The notes beneath the pieces were generated by a model. That model ran no database searches and was not told where the DNA came from. It saw nothing but the letters and a program-made list of their open reading frames with translations. Source: an uncultured Granulosicoccaceae bacterium (GTDB lineage: Bacteria; Pseudomonadota; Gammaproteobacteria; Granulosicoccales; Granulosicoccaceae). From it: a stretch of DNA of 34,144 nt. Position 1 is the first letter of the stretch, and every line of letters begins with the position of its first letter. The stretch lies in assembly GCA_938005265.1 (NCBI GenBank), contig CALLOA010000007.1, forward strand, positions 1 to 34,144. The letters are read 5' to 3'. The position numbers were made by a program, and so were the translations under genes. Of this stretch, positions 1-8,647 are shown piece after piece.

Positions 1-168
1 GGCACAGCAATGGAAAAAACAGGCACGGCGCAACTGATCGCCGATCAACTGGTGCGCGTTGCAGGCAACGGCAGTAATCTCTTGCTGATCGCGACGCTGT
101 TTGTCGTCACTGCGCTGCTAACCGAAGTGATCTCCAATGCAGCAGCAACTGTTCTAATCTCGGCATGA
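1..168 (+). pseudogene. SLC13-type anion permease, internal fragment ending early
   Basis: The first frame reads without a start from the window edge to TGA at 166-168. It contains AMEKTGTAQLIA and then LLTEVISNAAATVLISA just before the stop. AMEKTG and the TEVISNNAA signature are typical of SLC13/DASS-like permeases (often with TrkA-C domains), where they mark a substrate-coordinating loop in the second half of the transporter. Family members continue about 100 more residues after this loop, with a further ATPIGYQTN-type motif; none of that is seen here. The gene therefore seems cut right after the signature, by a frameshift, deletion or rearrangement. The 5' part lies outside the window, so an intact gene cannot be ruled out from this side alone. 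Family call is fairly firm; the truncation is inferred from family length. Confidence 0.6.
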
Positions 169-395
169 TGAGTCGTTTGGGGCTGTCACCGGCGCACCGG
201 TTGCCTTTCTACAACTCTTGCAGTGGCAGTAGGAGACCCAGTCGGGTGATCCTGTTATGACTAATCTAACATCACCACAAAAACATCGAGCTTGCATCTA
301 TTTGCCTCTGTTTTTTTGTTAGTACTGTCAATATTCTCACCACCTGTACTTTCCACCTTCGCGTGTAATAATCGCCCGCGGAGCATTTTGGAAGT

Positions 396-944
396 CTAAG
401 TGGGCCACGCTATATCTTTCCCTTTCCATAGCTCAAACGCGAAGATGATACTGTCTTCTTCTCCAGCGTGGTCAAAATAAACTAGCGTTACCGTAATATC
501 ACCTTCACTCCAATAATCTGGCAGATCGGTATTGGTATGATCAAATAACTCAATACTTGTGTAGGCTTGTTTTTTTTCATCATTAAACTTATCCAGGAGA
601 AAACGTTTTTCAAAGACAATCTGGTCAGAATAAGTTTCTCTTGAAGATACTATTTCAACACTTTCGATATAGATCGAAGTTTGCTTAGCCGAGTAAATAA
701 TGATTCGAGAATTAGGAGAAGAATACGAACGAGCCAGTGTGTAGAACCGCGGGAAAAATTCGTATTCTCCTTTTTTGTATATCATCTCCCCCCAATGCGT
801 TTCTTCTATCGACACTTCCTGGTCAGCAGGGCCTTTTTTAAATACATACTTTTCAGCGTCATAGATTTTACATCCGGAGATAAAACCGAATAACAAAATT
901 ACGAGAGATAGTTTCGTTGCAAACATGAGCTGATTTCTACCCAT
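396..944 (-). CDS. hypothetical lipoprotein
   Basis: Encodes 182 residues starting with a lipoprotein signal: basic N-terminus, hydrophobic stretch LSLVILLFGF, then the lipobox ISGC with Cys25 as the predicted lipidation site. A second ATG at residue 7 would also leave a complete signal. The rest is hydrophilic, rich in aromatic and acidic residues, and has a beta-like pattern. It has no motif I recognise. Residue 2 after the cysteine is Ile, not Asp, so outer-membrane sorting by Lol is expected. It stands alone, next to the oxidoreductase at 982-1860 and without an obvious operon partner. Function unknown. Confidence 0.7.
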   Translation of the reverse strand: MGRNQLMFATKLSLVILLFGFISGCKIYDAEKYVFKKGPADQEVSIEETHWGEMIYKKGEYEFFPRFYTLARSYSSPNSRIIIYSAKQTSIYIESVEIVSSRETYSDQIVFEKRFLLDKFNDEKKQAYTSIELFDHTNTDLPDYWSEGDITVTLVYFDHAGEEDSIIFAFELWKGKDIAWPT

Positions 945-981
945 ATCTTTTGTGATCAGTAGATTTGGCTTGAAAAATATT

Positions 982-1860
982 TTATTTCTGCAACTTCAAG
1001 AAATAGTCGAAGATTTCAGGGACATTGCTATCACCCATCCCGGAATCCAACGCCGCCTGAAGGTTGGAAGCTGTTCCTTCGGCGATCGGAGTACGTGTCC
1101 CCATGTCTTCGGCCATTTGCACAAAGTAGGCGATGTCTTTGTTCGCATTGCCAATGGTAAAACCCAGATCACTGACATCATCCACAGCGTAATTTTTGCA
1201 AAACTGCATAAACGGTGAATTGGACGGGCCTGCAGACATGACGTCAAATAGTTGCTGAGTGTCCAGGCCTGCACGTTTTGCTACAGCAAATGCCTGGCTC
1301 ATTGCACAAACGGTGGTCATCCCCATAAAATTGTTAATCAGTTTGGCCACATGCCCCGCCCCCAGATCACCAAAGTAGAAAACGTTCTCGCCTTGAACAT
1401 CAAGAACCGGTTTTACTTTTTCAAAGATCTCTTTATCACCTGCCGCCATAATGTTCAGTAGGCCATCTTTTGCATGCGCGGGTGTCCGACCCAATGGCGC
1501 ATCAAGCATACCCACACCTTTCGCGGCGAGATCAGCACCGATTTTTCGAGTCGATGCTGGAATTGATGTGCCATAGTCAATGACGACAGCCCCGTCTTTG
1601 GCACCAGCCAGAATGCCATCATCGCCATAGATCAAGCTTTCTACAACTTCGGATGTTGTTACACAGAGCATTATGATATCGCTAGCCTCGGCAAGCTCTT
1701 TGGGCGTCTTGACCTCAACCGCTCCCCGTGCAGTAGCGGCAGCAATAACGTCCTTTTTGCGCCCCATTACATTTAACTTGAAGCCGTTGTCCAGCAGACA
1801 ATCCGCCATATTGCTGCCCATAAGACCAAGCCCGATGAATCCAATTACTGGTTTATCCAA
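982..1860 (-). CDS. NAD(P)-dependent oxidoreductase, 3-hydroxyisobutyrate dehydrogenase family
   Basis: A 292-residue beta-hydroxyacid dehydrogenase, the usual length. Residues 5-18 carry the Rossmann motif IGFIGLGLMGSNMA (GxGxMG at 10-15). Residues 119-127 (LDAPLGRTP) take the place of the substrate loop, usually DAPVSGG, so the substrate is probably not plain 3-hydroxyisobutyrate. Residues 170-179 (HVAKLINNFM) supply the catalytic Lys173 and the supporting Asn177. The start is TTG at 1858-1860 with GAGGA about seven bases upstream; no ATG fits better. It lies 23 bp downstream of the GlcG-like gene in the same direction, so the two are probably co-transcribed. The family reduces or oxidises 3-hydroxyacids or succinic semialdehyde analogues in the cytoplasm. 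The exact substrate cannot be read from the sequence. Confidence 0.88.
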   Translation of the reverse strand: MDKPVIGFIGLGLMGSNMADCLLDNGFKLNVMGRKKDVIAAATARGAVEVKTPKELAEASDIIMLCVTTSEVVESLIYGDDGILAGAKDGAVVIDYGTSIPASTRKIGADLAAKGVGMLDAPLGRTPAHAKDGLLNIMAAGDKEIFEKVKPVLDVQGENVFYFGDLGAGHVAKLINNFMGMTTVCAMSQAFAVAKRAGLDTQQLFDVMSAGPSNSPFMQFCKNYAVDDVSDLGFTIGNANKDIAYFVQMAEDMGTRTPIAEGTASNLQAALDSGMGDSNVPEIFDYFLKLQK

Positions 1861-1883
1861 TTCCGTATCCTCGTGTATTTAAT

Positions 1884-2309
1884 TTATGTTTTGGATTCAG
1901 CGAATCCTTGCAAGCCAGCCTCAGCGACTTCAAGATCTTGCGTTGGCGAACCACCACTGACACCGATACTGCCAACGACCTGCCCGTCTACCAGCACTGG
2001 AACCCCGCCGGCAATAACCACCATACGACCACCTAAAGTGGATGAAAGCCCGTATGCAGGGGCACCGGGCTGACTCACCTCACCCAACAGCTGGGTGCCC
2101 TTTTGCACGCCCGCTGCAGTATAGGCCTTGTCTATGGCCAGGTTAATACTGGTGATTTTACTGCCATTCATCCGCTCGAAAGCCAACAGATTGCCACTTT
2201 CATCAGTCACAGCAATACACACAGGCTCACCAATTTCGTTGGCCTTAGCTCGAGCAGCGGCGATGATTGCATAAGCCTCATCAATGTCCAGGCGTTTAAT
2301 TGTCAGCAT
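1884..2309 (-). CDS. GlcG/HbpS family protein (heme-degrading/DUF336 fold)
   Basis: A 141-residue protein that fits the GlcG/HbpS family along its whole length. It has an N-terminal helix (DEAYAIIAAARAKANE), then the core VCIAVTDESGNLLAFERMNG, the conserved SINLAIDKAYTAAG, a GAPAYGL segment, and the glycine-rich end GGVPVLVDGQVVGSIGVSGG. Members bind small ligands or heme, or are encoded near oxidoreductases of glycolate, propanediol and related pathways. Biochemical roles vary, so no reaction is claimed. ATG start, with a weak Shine-Dalgarno (TTAGG) close to it. It is first in the probable two-gene operon with the dehydrogenase downstream, and the pairing suggests a shared catabolic substrate. 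Confidence 0.85.
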   Translation of the reverse strand: MLTIKRLDIDEAYAIIAAARAKANEIGEPVCIAVTDESGNLLAFERMNGSKITSINLAIDKAYTAAGVQKGTQLLGEVSQPGAPAYGLSSTLGGRMVVIAGGVPVLVDGQVVGSIGVSGGSPTQDLEVAEAGLQGFAESKT

Positions 2310-2635
2310 CCTAATTTCTCAAGAAAGGTGCAAGTCAGGCACATGGGTAAGTTTTACTTTGCAGATAAAATCTGTTTTCACATCCATTTTATAGTGCGCC
2401 GTGGAGGTGCACAATCCACCTCGGTAACTTCTTAATACAGGCTTCTATACAATGGATACAGTAATGCAGGCCACGGATGAATTAAACATTCAGTTGGATT
2501 TACTTGCTCTTTTCCAGGTACCCGCAGCTGATTTTGGCAGCATACCCAGAGGCACAGCCCTGAGCTCCGTCATTTTGATGACTTCTGGCAGAAATCAGCA
2601 TTGACAGGAAGGTTCCAATGCTGCTGCCCAAGGCA
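2310..2635. other. intergenic region with a doubtful small ORF and a short hairpin
   Basis: This 326-bp gap lies between the GlcG-like gene start and the GNAT gene end. On the plus strand, 2452-2604 is an ATG-initiated open frame of 50 codons without a good Shine-Dalgarno and without a recognisable product; I do not call it a gene. A six-base inverted repeat, GAGGTG at 2404-2409 and CACCTC at 2417-2422, sits roughly 100 bp upstream of the GlcG-like start and could be an operator or chance. Nothing else stands out. Confidence 0.3.
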
Positions 2636-3208
2636 TTACCAGTATTTTTGATCATTGAGAGCGGCAACACAACGGGTCGCGCCCGAAATGGCTTCTATGT
2701 CCTGCCCATCCACTGATTGAGCCAACCAACCCTGCGGATAGCTCAAGTTCAGAGGAGCCTCTACAAGACTTTCGCTAATGGGACTGAAACCCACTTTAGA
2801 ATAGAAACCTGGATCGCCATAGGTAAATATCAACCCAACACCACGACTTTTTAGGTGTTCTATTCCAAAGTGTATTAGTTGCTGGCCGATCCCATTACCT
2901 TGTTCCAAGGTTGCAACAGCTACAGGTGAGAGAATAAATGCAGTTCTGTGTGCAGGTAAACTGCTTTTGCACAAAAATAGAGAACTAAAAAAAATACTAC
3001 CCAATAGCCTATTGTCGTCAGATCGGTCAGATTGCGCAATAAAACCGAATAGTTGATCTTGTGCTGTTGTATTTATAAGCTTACTAACAAGGCTTCCAAT
3101 AGCCTCTCCCTCAGCTTCACCTTCTGATTCAGCAAATACTTTTGTAAATAAATCTGTGACAGATTTTTCCTGATCTCGGCTGAATTGAGATAGTTGGATT
3201 TTCAGCAT
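2636..3208 (-). CDS. GNAT family N-acetyltransferase (YhbS-like)
   Basis: A cytoplasmic acetyltransferase of about 190 residues with the GNAT fold. Motif A appears as LSPVAVATLEQGNGIGQQLI, with the QxxGxG/A acetyl-CoA pyrophosphate loop as QGNGIG. It is followed by a helix and GLIFTYGDPGFYSKVGF, the conserved strand and GDPxFYxxxGF block of YhbS-like (COG3153) members. The acceptor substrate is not predictable. The frame extends upstream to a TTG at 3223, but the ATG at 3208 (MLKIQLSQF) begins where family homology is expected and is preferred. No strong Shine-Dalgarno is visible at either. It is monocistronic, with gaps on both sides. Confidence 0.8.
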   Translation of the reverse strand: MLKIQLSQFSRDQEKSVTDLFTKVFAESEGEAEGEAIGSLVSKLINTTAQDQLFGFIAQSDRSDDNRLLGSIFFSSLFLCKSSLPAHRTAFILSPVAVATLEQGNGIGQQLIHFGIEHLKSRGVGLIFTYGDPGFYSKVGFSPISESLVEAPLNLSYPQGWLAQSVDGQDIEAISGATRCVAALNDQKYW

Positions 3209-3346
3209 TAGCGCCACGCTCAAGTTTGTTACAGTCGGACCTCAACACATCTACAAGTCTGAACGAAACGTAGCCACTTTGGCCACATGGTATTGCTTCT
3301 ATCTATGATGCAAGCCGAGTACATGCCCGATTTGAATACTCCAGCA

Positions 3347-5020
3347 TTAGGCAGCCTCGTTTGTAGAAATGTCGGCCTTTCTCTGATTTTCCTGTAAAAG
3401 AGAGAACACTTCTTCAGGAGGTAGCGGTTTTGACAGGTAGAACCCTTGCAAGTAGTCGCAACCGAGTTTGATAAGCTGATCAGCAGCTAGTTTCGAATCT
3501 ACTCCTTCTGCAGTCACGCTACATCTGAAGGTTCTCGCAATCGATGCAGCAGCATACACGATAGAACTGTCCTTATCATTACCCACAATTTCCTTAACAA
3601 ACTCTCGGTCAATTTTGATCTGATTAATAGGCAAGGTTTTTAGCCGATGAAGCGATGAATATCCAGTTCCAAAATCATCAATCGCCAAGCAATAACCAAG
3701 TTTTTCCAAACACTCCATCACATAACTGGCCTTGTCAATGTCTTCCATAACAGCGCTTTCTGTGAGTTCCAAAACCAATTTTTCAGCTCGTAGACCGTAT
3801 TTCTCTCTGCAGGTTTCAAGAATCTGAATAAGTTTCGGGTTCATTAAATCGTGGGATGAAAGATTCACGTTCATACAGATATCTATCCCTTGCTCCTGCC
3901 AATCGGAAAGCTGTCTGAATGAAGCACCAATAACCCATTCAGTCACCATATGGATGATCCTTTCATGTTCGGCGACTCTTACAAAATATTCTGGAGGAAT
4001 GTATGAGTTATCTTTCTGAGGCCATCGTAACAATGCTTCTACTGATATAATTGAATCACCATGACCTTTGAAGATTGGTTGATAGTGTAGTTTTAATTCA
4101 TTATTAGCAATAGCCTTTCGCAATCGGTCAGAAATTTCCAATCGATCAGCGAGCTCGCGACCCAACCATGGTTGATAGTGGAAATAAGAAATAGATCGCT
4201 CTCTCGCCTGGTTAGCAGCCATGTTTGCGTGTGACAGAAGCTCCACAGTCACCGTTCCATGTTCCGGGAAAGTCGCAATTCCCATATTACATTCCATCTG
4301 AATACTGGAGCCGTCAACATTGAATGGACTTATCATTGAGTTCGATACTTCATTTACAAAGTCATGCACTGCTCCCTTGTCTTCAAACGTTACACAGTAG
4401 TTGCAACTACCGAAATCATATAAAACGTGAACCCCCATATTTATCGTGTCAAGCCGCTCCGCTACTGCCTTGAGCAGATTTTCACCACGTGCGTAGCCCA
4501 GTACGTCACATATTTCATGGTATTTCTGGAAGCGAATAGATACGATTATCAGAGACTCAACATCTTTCACCTTCTGTTCCATATCCATTCGAAACATTCG
4601 ATAGTTGGGAAGTGATGTACAAGTTTCATGCAGCGATATGTCTACAGCTCGTTCCTGCAATTCAACACTAGCATTAACACTTTTCAGGCAGAGATTAAGC
4701 ACTATCCAAACGAACGCTCCACCTGCCAATAGTAACAAGCTGATTGATATTTTCAGGGTTTCATTCGCTGATAAATGGTAGAGCGACCACGCTACGACTG
4801 CATAACTGACAAGGAATAGAAATATCAGATGGTGCAAAAACTTCCACCTACGATTGTAGGCGGTACTATTGCTATACAACTGTTTCGCATAGCCCAGTGA
4901 TAACAGAAGCGAAAGTGCTCCAAGCCCAGTCATTACTAATAGGTAAATATTCATACAGAGCAAAGGTTGTCCACTATAGAAAATTCCTTCTTGCCATAAT
5001 AGAAACCAGTTTACCTTCAC
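3347..5020 (-). CDS. membrane-anchored degenerate-GGDEF/EAL protein, likely c-di-GMP phosphodiesterase
   Basis: Codes for 557 residues. Three hydrophobic segments near residues 24-42, 62-82 and 91-112 anchor it in the inner membrane. Residues about 130-280 align with a GGDEF domain, but the signature is replaced by FGSCNYC at 203-209, so cyclase activity should be absent. Residues about 295-545 form an EAL domain with the key positions kept: EAL at 328-330, Asn386 (NVNLSS), Glu421 in ELTES, DDFGTGYSS from 448, Lys469 and Asp471 (KID), Glu505 (AEGVDS) and Gln525 (QGF). Hydrolysis of c-di-GMP to pGpG is therefore expected. The degenerate GGDEF may be a GTP sensor or structural. The annotated start is GTG at 5020; ATG at 4954 (residue 23) would still leave all three helices. 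The polysaccharide locus next to it makes control of polymer production or attachment plausible. Confidence 0.9.
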   Translation of the reverse strand: MKVNWFLLWQEGIFYSGQPLLCMNIYLLVMTGLGALSLLLSLGYAKQLYSNSTAYNRRWKFLHHLIFLFLVSYAVVAWSLYHLSANETLKISISLLLLAGGAFVWIVLNLCLKSVNASVELQERAVDISLHETCTSLPNYRMFRMDMEQKVKDVESLIIVSIRFQKYHEICDVLGYARGENLLKAVAERLDTINMGVHVLYDFGSCNYCVTFEDKGAVHDFVNEVSNSMISPFNVDGSSIQMECNMGIATFPEHGTVTVELLSHANMAANQARERSISYFHYQPWLGRELADRLEISDRLRKAIANNELKLHYQPIFKGHGDSIISVEALLRWPQKDNSYIPPEYFVRVAEHERIIHMVTEWVIGASFRQLSDWQEQGIDICMNVNLSSHDLMNPKLIQILETCREKYGLRAEKLVLELTESAVMEDIDKASYVMECLEKLGYCLAIDDFGTGYSSLHRLKTLPINQIKIDREFVKEIVGNDKDSSIVYAAASIARTFRCSVTAEGVDSKLAADQLIKLGCDYLQGFYLSKPLPPEEVFSLLQENQRKADISTNEAA

Positions 5021-5028
5021 AGTACGAA

Positions 5029-5062
5029 TGGTACCAACTAGTCATGAGTGGCACTAACTAGT
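5029..5062. repeat. 14-bp direct repeat pair at 20-bp phase upstream of the EAL gene
   Basis: TGGTACCAACTAGT at 5029-5042 recurs as TGGCACTAACTAGT at 5049-5062, 12 of 14 bases identical, start to start exactly 20 bp. The pair begins 9 bp upstream of the GTG start of the EAL gene. Two helical turns between copies puts them on one face of the DNA, as expected for tandem binding of a regulator. The right copy also ends in ACTAGTACCA, giving a loose inverted match to the left copy. It could be an operator or part of the 5' UTR; no protein can be assigned. Confidence 0.4.
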
Positions 5063-5216
5063 ACCACCAAGCCATATCAGGTGGGCCGAATTTCTATTGA
5101 AGCTCGAGCTGTTTTTAACGGCTGCCAACCTTAAATAAAATGCGACACAACCTCGCATACAGAAGAAAGGTTGTTACGTATTTTGAAAATGTGAAGTGGT
5201 TTTTTAAAAAATTCAG

Positions 5217-6500
5217 TCAGCTACCGACGAGGGCTTGTTCTGTTTCTTTAGAACCACACCCGTCACTACGAAGCGCAACACCGATAAGCACAAGACCCGG
5301 CCAGAAAAGGTAAGCAAGAATCTCCAGATTTTCACCAAATGAATAAGCAAACATGATCAATACGACTGCAAGACCTATTCGTGCTGTTTTCTCACGGAAA
5401 GAACGCCACCACAGACACAAAAAAGTTAGCATCAGTGGAACTGCCATGGCTAGAAAACCAACTACTCCTTTTACATACAATAGACCAAACCAGGTATGAT
5501 GAGAACCGATCATCATATACTCCACAAGATGAGGCCCTCTCTCCATTACGCCATGGCCCCAAATAGGTGCTTCCTCTCGCCAACGAGCGACTGAAATTTC
5601 AGCAAGAGTTGAACGCACACGTGACGAGCCAGCACGTGCGCCATGAAATTTTTCCACAGCAAAATCAACAGCTGCCAGAAGTACTGGTGCTGCTATACCA
5701 ACGATTATTGCGCCGACCCCGGATAGCCATAAAATTAGCGGTCGCGACATCAACGACAAATACATAACCACAGCACTCGTCAAAAACAGAACGATGATTC
5801 CTAATCGGGAAAACGACATCAACACCATCAATATGGATGCGAACAATGCGAGGTTTCTGAGAATAACGTTCTTTTCTTGCAGACACACAATAAAGTAGAT
5901 GTTGGCCACCATTCCTAAAGCTGGAGCCCACGGTGTAAACAGTCTCCAGCGAGGCAATCCCGACGAGGGATCAATTTCATAGAGCCGTACTTCGAAAAAC
6001 TCTGGACCGGGACCTCCAATCACTTTTGCAGGTGAAATGAAAAGCACCTCACTGAATCCAATAACCCAGGCAATGACTACCACCGGAATCAGAAAGAGCG
6101 TATGCACACACACCAGTGCACAGGCCCTTATGATCAAAACCGCCCTTATTTGCAAGCAACCAACGAGTATGAAAACTGCCAGTAGTGCCCAACCCTTTGC
6201 CCAGCCAATTGATGATTTTATTATTTGTGCCAGTCCGAATTGATGGTTCAATTGCCCCACGATCAAAGCCAACTCCATGCATAACATGCCAGCTACCCAG
6301 AGCCAGACCACCCAGTGAATATCTGGCCTGCAGTAATTCCGGGAGTCAGCAAAATAGAAGAAGGAGCGCTTCACAAGAAGCAATAACAGACACCAGCCAA
6401 CCACCGGCGCCATCACATAAAGCATACCAGTGAAGTAAGCTGGGTAGGTACCGAGAATGGCGTACCAGACGACTAGCTCTTCCGTATTGCGGGGAGCCAT
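5217..6500 (-). CDS. Wzy-like polysaccharide polymerase / O-antigen ligase family membrane protein
   Basis: A very hydrophobic protein of 427 residues with about 10-12 predicted membrane segments and a larger periplasmic loop in the second half (roughly residues 270-330, containing AGSSRVRSTLAEISVARWREE and a GHGVMERGPH segment). That topology, plus an RVRSTLAEI-like loop and HxxW-type motif (SHHTWFGLLY), is typical of Wzy/WaaL proteins, which join undecaprenyl-linked repeat units or transfer chains in the periplasm. Sequence alone does not separate polymerase from ligase; the neighbouring Wzz-like gene favours polymerase. ATG start at 6500 lies inside the end of the co-polymerase gene (28-bp overlap), so translation of the two is coupled. 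Confidence 0.78.
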   Translation of the reverse strand: MAPRNTEELVVWYAILGTYPAYFTGMLYVMAPVVGWCLLLLLVKRSFFYFADSRNYCRPDIHWVVWLWVAGMLCMELALIVGQLNHQFGLAQIIKSSIGWAKGWALLAVFILVGCLQIRAVLIIRACALVCVHTLFLIPVVVIAWVIGFSEVLFISPAKVIGGPGPEFFEVRLYEIDPSSGLPRWRLFTPWAPALGMVANIYFIVCLQEKNVILRNLALFASILMVLMSFSRLGIIVLFLTSAVVMYLSLMSRPLILWLSGVGAIIVGIAAPVLLAAVDFAVEKFHGARAGSSRVRSTLAEISVARWREEAPIWGHGVMERGPHLVEYMMIGSHHTWFGLLYVKGVVGFLAMAVPLMLTFLCLWWRSFREKTARIGLAVVLIMFAYSFGENLEILAYLFWPGLVLIGVALRSDGCGSKETEQALVGS

Positions 6501-8011
6501 TTAAATCGAGTCCAATAAATGGATGCCGCCAACAGAATCAATAAGCTGCCCATCACGGCTGCCGCTATCAGGAGCAGTTTTTTAAGCTTTTCAGGTGCCT
6601 CGGGTTTCTCAGCAGGTGTCAGCAATTGCGTAATCGGATATACTGAAAATCGATCAATATTTTCAAGGTCAACACGAGCCAATGCCGATGCATAAATAGT
6701 TGTAGCGACTTCCTGTTCCCGCTCCAGGTGCTCCAACTGTGAGCTGAGAAGTGTCAGATCACTCAGGTTTTGTTCACGACGGCTTTGTTCCTTTTTGATC
6801 TTCTCTACCTGTTGCCTTAAACCCTGGCTTTTCGCCTCAAGGGCGATATAGTCTTGGAACATGCTGACGTTTGTTTCACTCAAAGCAGGCAGCAAGCCTA
6901 TTTCATCCAGAGTACCTTTACCCTTTAGTAGCTCACTCGCACGAGCCCAAAGCTTGTCTTTGTGCCTGTCAGACTCAGCCTTTCGAGCTATCACTTTAGG
7001 GTTTTTTCGACCCAACACAGAAATTTCATCTAACCATGCGACATAACTGCTAGCGTATGACTCGACCAGTGCCTGGAACAATGCATCTTGTTGAAGCTCA
7101 AGAATTCTAGCCGCAGCTTGTGGCTTCAAATTTAGCGTATTCTGCAATGAATCAAGCTCTGCCCGTGTCGCGGCTTCTTCTATTTCCGAGCGGCTGCGAA
7201 GTTCATAGAGATTCTGTAATTCCGTCTGCAGGGCATCGTGTTGGGCAGACGAAACAAAACCGTTTTCAGCGCGAAATATATCGAGATTTTGTGTAGTTCG
7301 CTGTACATTTTGTTTATGCTCGTTGACCTGGCTCAGAGTTTCAGACTGTTTGATCTGCTGAATCTCGTCTCGAAGCACTTCAAGCTGCTCAATAAAAGCA
7401 TCGTAGTATGCGTTTGCAAGTTCTGATACCACATCAGCATCTTCCTCGGTGAAGACAACCTGCATCAACGAAGTCTGTTGTGTCAGTTTGACCTTAGGTT
7501 TTTCAATTTCTGCAACTGGCAAGTCAAGCACCGCCGCTGCTTTCTTTCGTACAGGCAAACTTAGCGCAATTGCTTTGTAGTTTACTTTCGGATCGATTCC
7601 AGCCGTAGAATATTGTGACGCAATTGAGGTATTTGCCTGACCAGTACTCTCAAGGTCAATGCTGGTTCCGACGTTGCTACCTGGTATAAGAATGGTCCAT
7701 GCCGAAATGTACTCTGGAGGCATTTTTTTGTAAAAGAACAAAGCAGGCGCCCACACCAAAGCCAAACCCATAATCGTGACAATGACTGATATCAGCCCCA
7801 CTGCCTTGGGTTTCGCGGAATCTAGATTGAGCTGACCAGACTTATCCTGTTGGCTGAGGGTTTCAGCATCATTGGTTGGTTTGTTGACAGCCGCTGTATT
7901 AGCAGCCTCCCTGTTTCCTATCCAGGGTTCAACAACGTCTGTCCTGTGTTGTTGCAGCTCCGTTTCGAACCTTTCGGGGGGTTCGAAATCCGGGTTCTGG
8001 TTTTGCTTCAT
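6473..8011 (-). CDS. Wzz/GumC-like polysaccharide co-polymerase without kinase domain
   Basis: Codes for 512 residues. A hydrophilic N-terminal tail of about 70 residues precedes TM1 (about 70-93). A large periplasmic region of helices and coiled coil follows (about 200-450; many Gln/Glu heptads, for example QQVEKIKKEQSRREQNL). TM2 lies at about 478-500. Just before TM2 stands ITQLLTPAEKPEAPEKLKK, the proline-rich motif of PCP proteins. There is no Walker A/B or tyrosine-rich tail, so it is not a fused BY-kinase, and no separate kinase is seen in the window. Its role is control of chain length and handing the polymer to the outer-membrane exporter. The long cytoplasmic N-terminal tail is unusual for the family and has no known motif. 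It is the first gene of the minus block with the Wzy-like gene. Confidence 0.85.
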   Translation of the reverse strand: MKQNQNPDFEPPERFETELQQHRTDVVEPWIGNREAANTAAVNKPTNDAETLSQQDKSGQLNLDSAKPKAVGLISVIVTIMGLALVWAPALFFYKKMPPEYISAWTILIPGSNVGTSIDLESTGQANTSIASQYSTAGIDPKVNYKAIALSLPVRKKAAAVLDLPVAEIEKPKVKLTQQTSLMQVVFTEEDADVVSELANAYYDAFIEQLEVLRDEIQQIKQSETLSQVNEHKQNVQRTTQNLDIFRAENGFVSSAQHDALQTELQNLYELRSRSEIEEAATRAELDSLQNTLNLKPQAAARILELQQDALFQALVESYASSYVAWLDEISVLGRKNPKVIARKAESDRHKDKLWARASELLKGKGTLDEIGLLPALSETNVSMFQDYIALEAKSQGLRQQVEKIKKEQSRREQNLSDLTLLSSQLEHLEREQEVATTIYASALARVDLENIDRFSVYPITQLLTPAEKPEAPEKLKKLLLIAAAVMGSLLILLAASIYWTRFKWLPAIRKS

Positions 8012-8293
8012 AGAAAGCTTGCCATGATAATCCTGGAGTCAATTTTCGGTTAAATTCAATCCTCGATTTGCCTCTGTTGCCCACAGCAGTAAGGCAATGT
8101 GAACTGGCATACGATGGTGTGGCATACCCTGCCTCGCGGCAGTTTTACCTTTACCACTGGTCAGGCATTGTAGTGCCAATCTTTTGTAAAACGCTGGCGC
8201 CTACTAATGGTGGAAATGCCTGGGCTAAGCGCCTCAATTCCTGTGCCAATATCGTTTAGGAAACCGGGATGTATCGTACAAGAGAAAGATAAG

Positions 8294-8647
8294 TTAGTTG
8301 GCACAAGTCCCCGCTGGACACTCAAGCCTGAATATGTCTGTCAGCCGGGTCATGTCAAGAAAAGCCAGTAACGGCCTCGCAGGATTCACCAGGATCAACT
8401 CGACCTGGAGAGAAAACGCTTTTTTGTTCAATATGGTTAGCGTTTTGAGTCCTGTGGCATCAACTTGATCAACTCTCGATACATCCAGTCGAATGACCTG
8501 TGGCTGACTTTCAATGACTCTGATCAGCTGTTGATAGAAGCTATCTGCTTTTGAAGCATTCAGCGATCCAACCATCACTACCGTTAGTACGTGCGCGCCA
8601 GATGGCGCCACCGATAGCTTCTGCTTAAAATTTACCCGATTGCTCAT
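8294..8647 (-). CDS. STAS domain protein, probable anti-anti-sigma-like regulator
   Basis: The frame runs from 8752, but the STAS fold starts only after residue 36, so the ATG at 8647 (MSNRVNF) is preferred, giving 117 residues, the normal size. Core strand and switch region read VIRLDVSRVDQVDATGLKTL; the usual DSSG is DATG here (residues 63-66), putting Thr65 where SpoIIAA-type proteins have the phosphorylated Ser. The C-terminal FLDMTRLTDIFRL matches the last helix. Such proteins relay signals by reversible phosphorylation through partner-binding kinases and phosphatases; the Vibrio fischeri SypA protein is a STAS protein encoded in a polysaccharide locus. By analogy this one may gate the locus. 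No cognate kinase or PP2C phosphatase is in the window. It is transcribed divergently from the flippase gene. Confidence 0.8.
   Translation of the reverse strand: MSNRVNFKQKLSVAPSGAHVLTVVMVGSLNASKADSFYQQLIRVIESQPQVIRLDVSRVDQVDATGLKTLTILNKKAFSLQVELILVNPARPLLAFLDMTRLTDIFRLECPAGTCAN

Noticed and set aside
6473..8011. BY-kinase (Wzc-type) function
   Set aside because: No Walker motifs or tyrosine-rich tail after the second membrane helix; the protein ends about 12 residues later.
8068..8259. Plus-strand ORF of 63 codons upstream of the co-polymerase gene
   Set aside because: Lies in a promoter-like gap, no Shine-Dalgarno and no protein-like motif. The TTGCCT/AGGCAA arms at 8068-8097 are weak.
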